The notes: generated by a model not told the origin, from the sequence alone. A DNA stretch of 51,788 bases from Micromonospora gifhornensis (GCF_016863515.1 NZ_BOPA01000045.1:1-51788); one strand, 5' to 3'. Shown: positions 1-8,798, numbered from the stretch's first letter. Made by a program: numbers and translations.

Positions 1-10
1 AGTGTGCGCA

Positions 11-760
11 ATGTCCAGTCGCCAGAACAGAACCGGACCATCGGGCCGGCAGTCACCACAACGGTGGAACCGCACGCAACTCGACTTCCGGTATCCGCTG
101 TTCGCTCTGATGCTGGGCACGGGTCTGGCGGGCGTGGTCGACGCCTTCGCGTTTCTGCGGTACAAGGTGTTCGTCGGGATCCAGACCGGCAATGTGGCCT
201 TCGTCGGCATGGGGCTGGCCGGGCACCTGCCGGCGTGGCCGTCCGCAGTGGCGTCGCTCGTCGCATTCGGCCTGGGCGGTCTGCTCGGTGCCGGGCTGCG
301 GAAGTTCCCCTCGATCGGTCCGCTGCGGCCACCCGGCTGGGAACTGCTCGCGATGCTGGCCCTGCTGGTCCTCTGGGGCCTGGTCGACCGGTCCCTCGAC
401 TCGGGTCGGGACTCGTTGACCGAACGCACGATCCTGACCGCCCTGTGCGCCTTCCCCGTCGGCATCCTCGGTGGCCTCGTCACCCGTACCTTCGGGGTGC
501 AGACCGCCACGTCGTTCCAGACCGGCACGGTGCTGCGGACCACCCGGGGTCTCGCCGACTGGATCTTCGAACGCGGCGACACCAGCGGTGCCCGACGCAT
601 CGCCGGTCTCGGCCTGCTGTGTCTGGCGAGCTACGCGATCGGCGGCTACGTCGGCGCGGCCAGCGAGCAACGCCCGATCGTCACCTACGTGATCGCCTGG
701 GCGCTGATCGTGGTGATGTTCGTCCTGGCGCTGTTGAAGCGACAGTCGCGAACGTCGTGA
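11..760 (+). CDS. DUF1275 (YoaK-type) integral membrane protein
   Basis: A hydrophobic protein of about 249 residues with roughly six membrane segments. The patterns GLAGVVDAFAFL near the N terminus, GIQTGNVAFVG, and FGVQTATSFQTGTVLRTT in the second half are typical of the YoaK/DUF1275 family, whose two halves each carry a QTGN/QTGT-like motif. The family's function is not established; a transport role is often presumed. ATG at 11 is used as the start, but GTG at 2 is in the same frame and the window begins here, so the true start may lie upstream. The gene converges on the 840-1487 gene, with a hairpin between them. Confidence 0.8.
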   Translation: MSSRQNRTGPSGRQSPQRWNRTQLDFRYPLFALMLGTGLAGVVDAFAFLRYKVFVGIQTGNVAFVGMGLAGHLPAWPSAVASLVAFGLGGLLGAGLRKFPSIGPLRPPGWELLAMLALLVLWGLVDRSLDSGRDSLTERTILTALCAFPVGILGGLVTRTFGVQTATSFQTGTVLRTTRGLADWIFERGDTSGARRIAGLGLLCLASYAIGGYVGAASEQRPIVTYVIAWALIVVMFVLALLKRQSRTS

Positions 761-790
761 ATCCCGTACCGCCGGGACGCCCTACCGACG

Positions 791-828
791 CCGAGCCGAC
801 GCCGTCCTCGCGGACGACGCCGGCTCGG
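791..828. terminator. Hairpin terminator between convergent genes
   Basis: An 8-base stem (CCGAGCCG / CGGCTCGG, 791-798 and 821-828) encloses a second imperfect GC-rich stem. It sits in the 79-base gap between the stop codons of two convergent genes, as expected for a bidirectional intrinsic terminator. As usual in actinobacteria there is no U-tract. Confidence 0.5.
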
Positions 829-839
829 TGGTGTCGGTG

Positions 840-1487
840 TCAGTGCGCGTGCTCGGCCTCGTCGTCGAGGAACGGGTGCTCGTCGAGACGCCCGACGAGC
901 CGGTCGTCGGCGGCCGGCTGGAACGGGCCGACCGGGTCGTCGTCGTCGAACGACTCCAGGTCGACCGGGGTGCCGACCTCGCTGACCATGACGACGCCGT
1001 CGAGCGGCTCCAACTCGGGCACGTCAAGCGCGGACAGCGAGCCGTCGCCGCTCTGCAGCAGCTCCAGCACCGCCTCGCCGACGCCCTCCACCGGCGGCAC
1101 CTCCTCCTCGGCGGGGATGCCCTCGCGCCGGGCCGCCTCGGCGACGCGGATCAGCGCGGAGACGCTCGGCACCCGGTAGTCACGCCGCTGGCGTACCGAG
1201 ATCACCTGGGGGTGCGGGTCGGTGGGCTCGACCCCGTCGGCCCCGGCGATGCGCTGGTCGACCTCGTCCGGGTCGATCGACTCGACATCCCACGGGGTGA
1301 CCTCGCCGAAGGCGTCCATGAGTTGCTCGTCGTAGGCGAAGGACGCGTTGTTCAGCGCGACGTACGCCCGCCAGACGTCGTCATCGTCGATCCGGCCCTG
1401 CGCGGCGCGGACGGCGGCCAGGTGGTGACGGGCCGCTTCGATCACGCGCTCGAGAGCGGCATCCAGCTCACCGTGCTGGTCGGTCAT
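840..1487 (-). CDS. Acidic protein of unknown function, 215 aa
   Basis: I do not recognise this family. The protein is soluble and markedly acidic, with an N-terminal helical part (MTDQHGELDAALERVIEAARHH) and an Asp/Glu-rich C-terminal half ending in DDEAEHAH. There are no membrane segments or cysteine motifs. ATG at 1487 has AAAGGGA about nine bases upstream. It lies 56 bases downstream of the M20 peptidase on the same strand and may be co-transcribed with it, but nothing ties the functions together. Existence as a gene is well supported by codon bias; the role is unknown. Confidence 0.7.
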   Translation of the reverse strand: MTDQHGELDAALERVIEAARHHLAAVRAAQGRIDDDDVWRAYVALNNASFAYDEQLMDAFGEVTPWDVESIDPDEVDQRIAGADGVEPTDPHPQVISVRQRRDYRVPSVSALIRVAEAARREGIPAEEEVPPVEGVGEAVLELLQSGDGSLSALDVPELEPLDGVVMVSEVGTPVDLESFDDDDPVGPFQPAADDRLVGRLDEHPFLDDEAEHAH

Positions 1488-1543
1488 AGGAGGCGTCCCT
1501 TTCAGGCTGTTTCCGTGATGTCCTGCCCGAACCGGGCGTGACA

Positions 1544-2872
1544 TCAGCAGGTACGCAGGAACCGGTCGAGAACCCGCACGCCGAACTGTAGTCCGTCCAC
1601 CGGAACCCGCTCGTCGATGCCATGGAACAACGCCGAGAAGTTCAGGTCGGCCGGCAGTCGCAGCGGCGCGAAGCCGAAGCAGCGGATGCCCAGTTGCGAG
1701 AACGCCTTGGCGTCGGTGCCGCCGGAGAGCATGTACGGCACCGGATGCGCTCCCGGGTCCTCGGCGCGCAGCGCGGCCGACATGGCCTCGACCAGCGCGC
1801 CGTCGAAGGTGGTCTCCAGCGCCGGCTGGCGTTGGATGTACTCGATCGCGATGTCCGGGCCGATCAGCTCCCGCAGCTGCCGCTCCAGCAGCTCCGACTG
1901 CCCGGGCAGGCTGCGGCAGTCGATGGTGGCGCTGGCTCTGCCGGGGATGACGTTCTCCTTGTACCCGGCGGCGAGCCGGGTGGGGTTGGCCGTGTTGCGG
2001 ATGGTGGCGCCGATGATGTTGGCGATCGGGCCGAGCTTGGCGATCGCCGTCTCCGGGTCCTCCGGGTCCAGCTCGATGCCGAGCAGTTCGGAGACCTCCT
2101 CCAGGAAGGCCCGGACGGTGTCGGTGACGACCACCGGGAAGCGGTGTCGCCCGATCCGGGCCACCGCCTCGGCCAGCGCGGTGACCGCGTTGTCGTCGTG
2201 CACCATCGAGCCGTGCCCGGGTCGGCCCTTGGCGTGCAGCCGCAGCCAGTCGATGCCCTTCTCGGCGGTCTCGATCAGATACAGCCGCCGTGACTCGTCC
2301 ACCGAGTACGAGAAGCCGCCGACCTCGCCGATGGCCTCGGTGCAGCCGTCGAACAGCTCCCGGTGCCGGCTGGTGAGGAAGTGCGCGCCGTAGTCGCTGC
2401 CCGCCTCCTCGTCGGCGGTGTACGCCAGCACGATGTCGCGCGGCGGACGCACGCCGGTGCGCTGCCAGTGGCGTACCACCGCCAGGACCATCGCGTCGAA
2501 GTCCTTCATGTCGATGGCGCCCCGACCCCACAGGTAGCCGTCGCGCAGTTCGCCGGAGAAGGGGTGCACCGACCACTCGGCGGGGTCGGCCGGCACGACG
2601 TCCAGGTGGCCGTGGACGAGCAACGCTCCCCGGCTGGGATCGGTGCCGGGGATCCGGGCGATCACGTTTGCCCGGCCCGGCGCGGACTCGTGCAGCACCG
2701 AGTCGACGCCGACCTCCGCCAGCTTCTCTGCGACGTACTCGGCGGCAAGCCGCTCGCCCGTACTTGTGGCGTTGTCGCCCGTGTTCGTGGTGTCGATACG
2801 CAGCAGGTCCCGGCAGAGGTCGACGACCTCGTCGGTCGGCGCGGGAAGGGCGGGGCGGGCGTCACTCGTCAT
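1544..2872 (-). CDS. M20 family zinc metallopeptidase / dipeptidase
   Basis: A predicted cytoplasmic zinc-dependent peptidase or amidohydrolase of 442 residues, normal for the M20 family. Visible signatures are LLVHGHLDVVP (metal ligand H89, catalytic D91), GRGAIDMK (bridging D121) and the YTADEEAGSD motif with the general base around E155-E156. The middle segment (about 200-310) is the lid/dimerisation domain, and SGGTDAK near the C terminus is also typical. ATG at 2872 follows GAAGAGG at short spacing; longer in-frame extensions lack support. The 153-base gap to the divergent hemerythrin gene must hold both promoters. Substrate cannot be told from sequence. Confidence 0.9.
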   Translation of the reverse strand: MTSDARPALPAPTDEVVDLCRDLLRIDTTNTGDNATSTGERLAAEYVAEKLAEVGVDSVLHESAPGRANVIARIPGTDPSRGALLVHGHLDVVPADPAEWSVHPFSGELRDGYLWGRGAIDMKDFDAMVLAVVRHWQRTGVRPPRDIVLAYTADEEAGSDYGAHFLTSRHRELFDGCTEAIGEVGGFSYSVDESRRLYLIETAEKGIDWLRLHAKGRPGHGSMVHDDNAVTALAEAVARIGRHRFPVVVTDTVRAFLEEVSELLGIELDPEDPETAIAKLGPIANIIGATIRNTANPTRLAAGYKENVIPGRASATIDCRSLPGQSELLERQLRELIGPDIAIEYIQRQPALETTFDGALVEAMSAALRAEDPGAHPVPYMLSGGTDAKAFSQLGIRCFGFAPLRLPADLNFSALFHGIDERVPVDGLQFGVRVLDRFLRTC

Positions 2873-3025
2873 CGCCTCTTCATACCAGCCGCAGGTCACG
2901 CCCATGCAGCGCCGGTCCAGCCCGGACCCCTGGGCGGGACGGTTTCGCATCCGACGGGTGCGGGTACTGCCCCGCGCCGAGATTGCCATATCATCGGCGC
3001 TCCACCCGCCCGCCGAGGAGGGACC

Positions 3026-3625
3026 GTGTCCGTCCACCTGCCGCCGCTACCCCCCACTCCCGGCGACGGCTACCAGCCCGCCGGGCGTAGCATCGCCGCC
3101 ACCATCGCCGAGGAGCACCAGCAGCTGCTGGAGTTGACCCACCGGCTGGTCGAGCCCGGCCCCGACCCGGCGCACGGGCGGGAGATCCTCGTCGCCGCCC
3201 TGTCCCGGCACCTGTCGGCCGAGGAGCAGTACCTGCTGCCCGCCGTCCGCCAGGCGCTGCCCGACGCCGACGGGCCGGTCGCCGAGGTGCTGGCCGGTGA
3301 CACCGCCCTGCTGATGGCGCTGCGGGGGCTTACCGACGACCGGCTGGCGATGGTCGCCCAACTGGTCGAGGCGCACGTGACGGCGGTCGACGCGCTGGTG
3401 CAGCGGTTGTGTGACGCCGCCACCGAGGAGGAGCTGGTCCGGCTCGGCAACCGGCTGGAGATCGCCGAGGAGGCCGCGCCCACCCGCCCGCACCCCGGCG
3501 TCCCGCACACCCCGCCGTGGAACCGCATCGTCGAGCCGGCGGTGGCGCTTGTCGACAAGCTCCGCGACGCGGTCACCGGTCGACACACACAGCTGAGCGA
3601 GCTGAAGGATCTGCCGCCACGCTGA
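3026..3625 (+). CDS. Hemerythrin/HHE cation-binding domain protein
   Basis: A 199-residue helical protein with hemerythrin-type metal ligands: IAEEHQQLLEL (helix 1), SRHLSAEEQYLLPAV (helix 2, H...E pattern) and EAHVTAVDAL (helix 4). HHE proteins bind a di-iron centre and are linked to oxygen, NO or redox sensing and iron handling. The start is GTG at 3026 with GAGGAGGGA just upstream. The C-terminal tail (PTRPHPGVPHTPPWN... followed by VDKLRDAV) is shared with the second hemerythrin-like protein at 51068-51655, although that gene is 48 kb away. It is divergent from the M20 peptidase. Confidence 0.85.
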   Translation: MSVHLPPLPPTPGDGYQPAGRSIAATIAEEHQQLLELTHRLVEPGPDPAHGREILVAALSRHLSAEEQYLLPAVRQALPDADGPVAEVLAGDTALLMALRGLTDDRLAMVAQLVEAHVTAVDALVQRLCDAATEEELVRLGNRLEIAEEAAPTRPHPGVPHTPPWNRIVEPAVALVDKLRDAVTGRHTQLSELKDLPPR

Positions 3626-3702
3626 GTGAGCCACGACATGTTCATGGTCGTTGATTCGTCCAGGCACTACCGCCAACTGCTCCGTGGCCCTACCGTCACG
3701 CT

Positions 3703-4701
3703 ATGAATCTGGAGTTGCGCCACCTGCGGGTGGTCTGCGCGATCGCGGAGACCGGGAGCGTGACCAAGGCGGCCTCGACTCTCGGCCTGGCTCAACCGGC
3801 GCTCACCGCCCAGCTCCAGCGCATCGAACGGACCCTGGGCGGACCGCTGTTCGAACGGGACCGTCGGGGGGCCCGGCCCACCGCGCTCGGCGAGCTGGTG
3901 CTGGCCCGGGCCCGGGTGCTGCTGCCGGCGATGAAGGGCCTGCAGGACGAGGCGGCCCGACTGGCCGGCGCGGGGGACGCGCCGCGCCGCTACCGCTTCG
4001 GCGGGGTGAACAGCCCGATCCTGGGCCGGCTGGTGCATCGGCTCGCCGCCGAGCAGCCACAGGCCCAGATCACCACGTACGCGTCGTGGTCGGTGGACGA
4101 GTTGGCCCAACTGGTCGCCGGTGGGCGGTTGGACTACGCGTTGACCGGGGTGTGCGGCGATTCCACCCCGTCGGCCGACTACGGGCTGAGCTGGCGGGAG
4201 GTCGCCGTCGACCCGGTGATGGTGCTGCTGCCGGAGACGCACGCGCTTGCCGACCGGGACGAGGTGGCGCTTGCCGACCTGCGCCACGAGCAGTGGGTGG
4301 CGGCGCCGGGGGACGGTTGCTTCGGGGACTGCTTCGCCGCCGCCTGCGCCCGCGCCGGCTTCACCCCCCGCAAGGTGTACGAGGCCGACGTGCGCGGCTG
4401 CATCGACCTGGTGGACGCCGGTGAGGCGGTGGCGTTGTGCCAGGCCACGTTCCGGCCGGTGGCCGGGTTGGTGACCCGGCGGTTGGCCGGTACGCCGCTG
4501 CGCTGGCGGCTGATGCTGGGCTGGCATCCCGAGTCCCCGGCCGCCCGGATGGCCGACCTGGTGTTGGAGACGGCGCTGACCTCGTACACCGACTCGCTGG
4601 CCCCGCATCCGGCGTACCTGGCCTGGTTGTTGCGCAACCCGTCGTTCGGTTTGCGGTCGACGGTGCCGGTGGTGGTCGAACCGGGGGTGCGAACGGCCTG
4701 A
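3703..4701 (+). CDS. LysR-family transcriptional regulator
   Basis: A 332-residue protein with the classic LysR N-terminal helix-turn-helix: MNLELRHLRVVCAIAETGS, then KAASTLGLAQPALTAQLQRIE and GGPLFERDRRG, followed by a substrate-binding domain of about 220 residues. LysR regulators usually control themselves and a neighbour in response to a small molecule. No divergent target gene is adjacent here (the upstream hemerythrin gene runs the same way), so the regulon cannot be inferred. The small 4721-4957 gene starts 19 bases after its stop and may be co-transcribed. Confidence 0.92.
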   Translation: MNLELRHLRVVCAIAETGSVTKAASTLGLAQPALTAQLQRIERTLGGPLFERDRRGARPTALGELVLARARVLLPAMKGLQDEAARLAGAGDAPRRYRFGGVNSPILGRLVHRLAAEQPQAQITTYASWSVDELAQLVAGGRLDYALTGVCGDSTPSADYGLSWREVAVDPVMVLLPETHALADRDEVALADLRHEQWVAAPGDGCFGDCFAAACARAGFTPRKVYEADVRGCIDLVDAGEAVALCQATFRPVAGLVTRRLAGTPLRWRLMLGWHPESPAARMADLVLETALTSYTDSLAPHPAYLAWLLRNPSFGLRSTVPVVVEPGVRTA

Positions 4702-4720
4702 TGGTGGGTAAAGGGCGGCC

Positions 4721-4957
4721 ATGACCGACCTCTACCCCGCCGCCGACGACCGCGAGGTCCTCCGCGAGGCGGCCGCGCGGCACACCACCGCCGTGCGGGA
4801 CGTGGAAGCGTTCCTCCGCCGGCTGCCGGAGGTGCCCGACCCGGCCGACCTGACCGAGTACGCCAACCTGATCACCCGCGAGGAGCAGGCCCGCGTCGAC
4901 CGGCAGGCCGCCGCGGACGCCGCCGGGCTGGACTTCCCCAGCCTGGGCACCGAGTAG
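4721..4957 (+). CDS. Small hypothetical protein, 78 aa
   Basis: A short, charged, helical protein (MTDLYPAADDREVLREAAAR...) with no cysteines, membrane segments or motif I recognise. Start ATG 4721 follows AAAGGGCGG, and the gene begins 19 bases after the LysR stop, so it is probably translated from the same transcript. A strong hairpin terminator follows immediately. Confidence 0.65.
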   Translation: MTDLYPAADDREVLREAAARHTTAVRDVEAFLRRLPEVPDPADLTEYANLITREEQARVDRQAAADAAGLDFPSLGTE

Positions 4958-4960
4958 CGC

Positions 4961-5005
4961 CGACGCCGCCGTCGCGGCCCGAGAGGGGCCGTGACGGCGG
5001 CGTCG
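4961..5005. terminator. Strong bidirectional hairpin terminator
   Basis: Two 20-base arms (4961-4980 and 4986-5005) pair along their whole length with a single G-U-type mismatch around the five-base loop GAGAG. It sits exactly between the stop of the plus-strand 78-aa gene and the stop of the minus-strand DUF3140 gene, so it can serve both. Confidence 0.8.
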
Positions 5006-5014
5006 TGGGTCGAC

Positions 5015-5365
5015 CTACCGCTCGACGAGTACGTCGTGTCCGAGGTCCAGCAGGGAGTGCCGCCACTCGTCGTCGGCGTTGCCCCGGCTGGGTCTGGCCG
5101 CGGTCAGGTCCCGGATGCGGTCCACCGCCTCGCGCATCACCTCGATGTCCTCCGGCGTCAGGTCGACCTTGCGCTTGCGCAGCACGGCGAGGATCTGCCG
5201 GCCCGGTTCGGGCAGGTCCAGGTCCGGGTTCGGGCCGAACGCCTCCTCGCCGGAGCCGCGGGTCAGCAGCCACTGCCGCAGCTGTTCGGACGGCACGTTG
5301 ACCTCGGCGTGGAAGTCCTCCCAGAGCACTTCCACCTCGGGGTCGAGTCGCTGTTCGCGTACCAT
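5015..5365 (-). CDS. DUF3140-type small protein
   Basis: A 116-residue soluble protein. The segments LWEDFHAEVNVPSEQLRQWL, and DLTPEDIEVMREAVDRIRDL followed by WRHSLLDLGHDVL, match what I know of DUF3140 proteins, a common actinobacterial family of unknown function. Its ATG (5365) overlaps the stop of the upstream 54-aa gene by one base (TGATG), indicating translational coupling. The ClpC-type gene ends 31 bases before the 54-aa gene begins, so all three could form one transcript. Confidence 0.75.
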   Translation of the reverse strand: MVREQRLDPEVEVLWEDFHAEVNVPSEQLRQWLLTRGSGEEAFGPNPDLDLPEPGRQILAVLRKRKVDLTPEDIEVMREAVDRIRDLTAARPSRGNADDEWRHSLLDLGHDVLVER

Positions 5366-5529
5366 CAGCCCTCCTCTGCCGACGGCGACCCGGGTGTTTC
5401 CGGGTGCCCTTTGTCGATCCGGCCGTCCGGCCCCTCCGCCGGCACCTGCACCCGGGCGGGGTTCGCCGTCGGCGGCGCCACGATCGGGTCGGCACGGTCG
5501 TCGTCGCGGGTCTCCTCCGGTTCGGTCAT
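5365..5529 (-). CDS. Small Pro/Glu-rich protein, 54 aa
   Basis: A very short, probably disordered protein (MTEPEETRDDDRADPIVAPP...PSAEEG). I cannot assign a family. Support comes from its position and signals: the ATG at 5529 has the G-rich GGGAGGGT upstream, its stop overlaps the DUF3140 start by one base, and codon third positions are GC-rich. It could be a tether or partner for DUF3140, but this is speculation. Confidence 0.5.
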   Translation of the reverse strand: MTEPEETRDDDRADPIVAPPTANPARVQVPAEGPDGRIDKGHPETPGSPSAEEG

Positions 5530-5560
5530 CTGTACCCTCCCGGTCCAGGGACATTCCGTC

Positions 5561-8116
5561 TCAGCGCGGATGGGTGGTCGAGGCAGCCGTGTGGGCGCGC
5601 GACCCGCTCGACACGTCGAAGCTGAGCTGGCCGTCCTGGGCGTCGACGGTGATCTTCTGACCCGGGGAGAGTTGCTGTTCCAGCAGCATCCGGGAGAGCT
5701 GGTTGTCCACCTCGCGCTGGATGACCCGACGTAGTGGCCGGGCACCGAACTCCGGCTGGTAGCCGTGCTCGGCGAGCCAGTCGACACCGGCGGTGGTGAA
5801 GTCCACCTCGATGTCCTGGGCGTGCAACCGGCGGCGGGTCTCCTCCAGCAGCAGCCCGGTGATCTGGCGCAGCTGCGCGGCCTCCAACCGCCGGAAGATG
5901 ATCACTTCGTCGATGCGGTTGAGGAACTCCGGACGGAAGTTCTCCTGCAACCGGCGCATCAGGCGTTCCCGCAGCTCGTCGCTCTCCTGATCGCTGCCGG
6001 GCGCGCCGGCACCGAAGCCGACGGATCGCTGACTACCGGTGATCAGCTCGGAACCGAGGTTGCTCGTCATGATCAGAACGGTGTTCTTGAAGTTGACAGT
6101 CCGACCCTGACTGTCGGTGAGCCGCCCGTCGTCGAGGACCTGCAACAGGATGTTGAACACGTCGGGGTGCGCCTTCTCGATCTCGTCGAGCAGCACCACC
6201 GCGTACGGGCGGCGGCGCACCGCCTCGGTGAGCTGGCCGGCCTCCTCGTACCCGACGTAGCCGGGTGGGGCGCCGACCAGCCGGCTGACCGTGTGGCGTT
6301 CCTGGAACTCGCTCATGTCCACCCGGACCATCCGGTCCGCCTCGCCGAACAACGCCTCGGCGAGGGCACGGGCCAGCTCGGTCTTGCCCACGCCGGTGGG
6401 TCCGAGGAACAGGAAGCTGCCCATCGGGCGCTGCGGGTCGGCCAGCCCGGTACGCGACCTGCGCACCGCCTCGGCCACCGCGTTGACCGCGTCGTCCTGC
6501 CCGATGACCTTCTCGTGCAGGTGGCCCTCCAGGCGCAGCAGCCGGTCCCGTTCCTCCTCGGTGAGTTGGCTGGCGGGGATGCCGGTGGCCCGGGAGACCA
6601 CCTCGGCGATCTCCTCCGGCCCCACCTCGGGCACCTGGCTGCCGTTACCTTCGTCGCCGCGGGCGCGGCCGACCTGCTCCTCCAACTCGGCGACCCGGTC
6701 GCGCAGGGAGGAGGCGCGCTCGTACTGCTCGTCGGCGACCGCCTGCTCCTTGTCCCGGCGTACCTCTTCGAGCTGCTGTTCCAGGTCGCGGACGTCGGCG
6801 GCGGGGGTGCGGGTACGCAGCCGGACCCGGGCGCCGGCCTGGTCGATCAGGTCGATCGCCTTGTCCGGCAGGAAGCGGTCGGTGATGTAGCGGTCGGAGA
6901 GTTCGGCGGCGGCGACCAGCGCCTCGTCGGTGAACCGCACCTGGTGGTGCGCCTCGTAACGGTCCCGCAGGCCACGCAGGATGGCCACGGTGTCCTCGCC
7001 GCTGGGCTCGGGCACGAACACCGGCTGGAAGCGCCGGGCCAGCGCGGCGTCCTTCTCGATGCTGCGCCGGTACTCGTCGAGGGTGGTCGCGCCGATCACC
7101 CGCAACTCGCCCCGGGCCAGGGCCGGTTTGAGCATGTTCGAGGCGTCCATGCCGCCCTCGCTGCCGGCGCCGCCCGCACCGACCAGGGTGTGGATCTCGT
7201 CCAGGAAGATGATCAGCTCGTCCCGGTGCGCCCGGATCTCGTCGATCACCTTCTTCAACCGCTCCTCGAAGTCGCCCCGGTAGCGGGTACCGGCCACCAG
7301 ACCGGCCAGATCGAGTTGGACCACCCGCTTGCCGAGCAGGGTCTGCGGCACGTCACCGTCGCAGATCCGCTCGGCCAGGCCCTCCACGATCGCGGTCTTG
7401 CCCACGCCGGCCTCACCGATGAGCACCGGGTTGTTCTTGGTCCGCCGGGACAGGATCTCCACCGCCTGCTCGATCTCGGCGGACCGCCCGATGACCGGGT
7501 CGATCTGGTCCATACGGGCCAACTCGGTGAGATCCTGGCCGTACTGGTCCAGGGTGGGGGTGCCGCGATCCGGACGCGGGTTGGTCATCGGGCCGCGCTC
7601 GGCGTTGGCGGCCTGCAACGACTCCGGCTGGATCCGGCCCGCGGCGAGCATCCGCCCGGCCGGCGACTCCGGGTTCAGCGGCAGCGCCATCAGAATGTGC
7701 TCGGGGCCGATGTAGTTCGCGCCCATCGCCCGGGACAGCTGGTGGGCGTCCAGCAGGGCACGCTTGGCCGCCGGGGTCAACGACAGGTTCGGCGGCACCT
7801 CACCCTGTGGTGCGCCGTCACCGCGCCCGCCCAGGGCGTTGACCAGGGTGTCCGGGTCCGCGCCGGCACGGCGTACCAGGTCCCGCAGCGGTTCGCGTTG
7901 CAGCGCGGCCCAGAGCAGATGGTCGGTGTCCAGGTCGTTGCTCTTCTTCTGCGCCGCCCGGCGTGCCGCGTCGGCCAGCATCTCCCGGGCGTCGGCGGTC
8001 ATCAGCCGGGTGATGTCGACCCGGTGCGCGGGCCGCCGCCCGCCCTCGCCCCGGCCGAAGTACCGGGCCAGGAACTCGTCCCACGGGTCCGAACCGAAGT
8101 CGCCGGGTCCAATCAT
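5561..8116 (-). CDS. ClpC-type AAA+ ATPase (Clp protease ATP-binding subunit)
   Basis: An 851-residue Hsp100 unfoldase. Order: a 28-residue leader unlike housekeeping ClpC, the Clp N domain (about 30-165), AAA1 with GEAGVGKT (K240) and IIFLDEIHTLVGAG, a short UVR-like coiled coil (DKEQAVADEQYERASSLRDR, about 470-495), then AAA2 with GPTGVGKT and VVLLDEIEKAHPDV, and a C-terminal D2 domain. The short UVR-type middle region rather than a long ClpB M-domain, and a VGF tripeptide (SVGFGAG) in the position of the ClpP-docking loop, favour ClpC over ClpB. Start ATG 8116 has GGAGGA upstream. It is probably a second, accessory ClpC paralogue, since housekeeping clpC usually lies elsewhere; this is inference. 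Confidence 0.88.
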   Translation of the reverse strand: MIGPGDFGSDPWDEFLARYFGRGEGGRRPAHRVDITRLMTADAREMLADAARRAAQKKSNDLDTDHLLWAALQREPLRDLVRRAGADPDTLVNALGGRGDGAPQGEVPPNLSLTPAAKRALLDAHQLSRAMGANYIGPEHILMALPLNPESPAGRMLAAGRIQPESLQAANAERGPMTNPRPDRGTPTLDQYGQDLTELARMDQIDPVIGRSAEIEQAVEILSRRTKNNPVLIGEAGVGKTAIVEGLAERICDGDVPQTLLGKRVVQLDLAGLVAGTRYRGDFEERLKKVIDEIRAHRDELIIFLDEIHTLVGAGGAGSEGGMDASNMLKPALARGELRVIGATTLDEYRRSIEKDAALARRFQPVFVPEPSGEDTVAILRGLRDRYEAHHQVRFTDEALVAAAELSDRYITDRFLPDKAIDLIDQAGARVRLRTRTPAADVRDLEQQLEEVRRDKEQAVADEQYERASSLRDRVAELEEQVGRARGDEGNGSQVPEVGPEEIAEVVSRATGIPASQLTEEERDRLLRLEGHLHEKVIGQDDAVNAVAEAVRRSRTGLADPQRPMGSFLFLGPTGVGKTELARALAEALFGEADRMVRVDMSEFQERHTVSRLVGAPPGYVGYEEAGQLTEAVRRRPYAVVLLDEIEKAHPDVFNILLQVLDDGRLTDSQGRTVNFKNTVLIMTSNLGSELITGSQRSVGFGAGAPGSDQESDELRERLMRRLQENFRPEFLNRIDEVIIFRRLEAAQLRQITGLLLEETRRRLHAQDIEVDFTTAGVDWLAEHGYQPEFGARPLRRVIQREVDNQLSRMLLEQQLSPGQKITVDAQDGQLSFDVSSGSRAHTAASTTHPR

Positions 8117-8293
8117 GTCTGTCCTCCGCGGTCGGGCGCGAGACGGTCGGCACCGGCTACCCGGCCCTCGGCCGGACAAACGCCCCCCGCCCGCACCACC
8201 CGCACGAGCGAGGCCGCCGGCAAAAGTCTTGATCGACTCCCCGCCGACGAGCGCGACAGCGGGCCGTGGACGCGGCAGCGAGCCTGATCGACT

Positions 8294-8352
8294 CGGTTTC
8301 GGCGTAGTGGCGGTATCGACGGCAGCGGGATATCGCCACTACGCCGAAACCG
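8294..8352. repeat. Long intergenic palindrome, family C
   Basis: A perfect 19-base inverted repeat, CGGTTTCGGCGTAGTGGCG at 8294-8312 and its complement at 8334-8352. After one mismatch it extends by TATC/GATA, leaving an 11-base loop. It lies in the 304-base gap between the divergent ClpC-type and NYN-type genes. The rest of that gap holds no gene I can support. It resembles a REP-type element more than an operator because of its length. Confidence 0.75.
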
Positions 8353-8420
8353 TCTGGGCGGGGACGGTCGCTCGGCGCGGCGGTCGCGCGGGACGACCGG
8401 CCGGGTGGCATGGTGGGCCG

Positions 8421-8798
8421 ATGGACGCGACTCCGCTGCTCATCGTGGACGCCGCCAACGTCGTCGGATCCCGGCCGGACGGCTGGTGGCGGGACCGTGC
8501 CGGGGCGACCGCCCGGCTGCGGGACACCCTGGTGCCGGTGGGTGGGCAGGGCGTGCCGCCGGAATTACCCCCGCCGGTCGAGGTGGTGCTGGTGGTGGAG
8601 GGCGCGGCCCGCGAGGTACCCGGGGTCGACGGGGTGCGGGTGGTCTCCGCCGCCGGCTCCGGTGACGACGCGGTGGTCGAGTTGGTCGCCGGAGCCGGCG
8701 ACCGCCGTCGCCTGGTGGTCACCGCAGACCGGGCGCTACGGGACCGGGTCACCGTGCTCGGCGCCGAGGTGTACGGCCCGCGCTGGCTCCGCCCCTGA
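8421..8798 (+). CDS. NYN/PIN-like domain protein
   Basis: A 125-residue protein beginning LLIVDAANVVGSRPDGWWRDR, with VVLVVEGAAR, GSGDDAVVEL and RLVVTADRALRDRV. The acidic residues at the ends of these strands (D in VDAANV, DD in GSGDD, D in TADR) match the layout of PIN/NYN-fold nucleases, which use a cluster of Asp residues to bind metal. The ATG at 8421 is chosen because homology-like sequence starts immediately. No partner gene is evident; the FtsK cassette begins 240 bases downstream. Confidence 0.7.
   Translation: MDATPLLIVDAANVVGSRPDGWWRDRAGATARLRDTLVPVGGQGVPPELPPPVEVVLVVEGAAREVPGVDGVRVVSAAGSGDDAVVELVAGAGDRRRLVVTADRALRDRVTVLGAEVYGPRWLRP

Noticed and set aside
840..2576. Single 578-aa minus-strand protein
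   Set aside because: Upstream of 1487 the frame overlaps the M20 peptidase out of phase; only the last 215 residues look like real coding sequence and have a start with a ribosome site.
5765..8287. 840-codon plus-strand open frame opposite the ClpC-type gene
   Set aside because: It is the antisense shadow of a gene with clear AAA+ motifs and has the His/Gln/Leu/Val-rich composition typical of such shadows.
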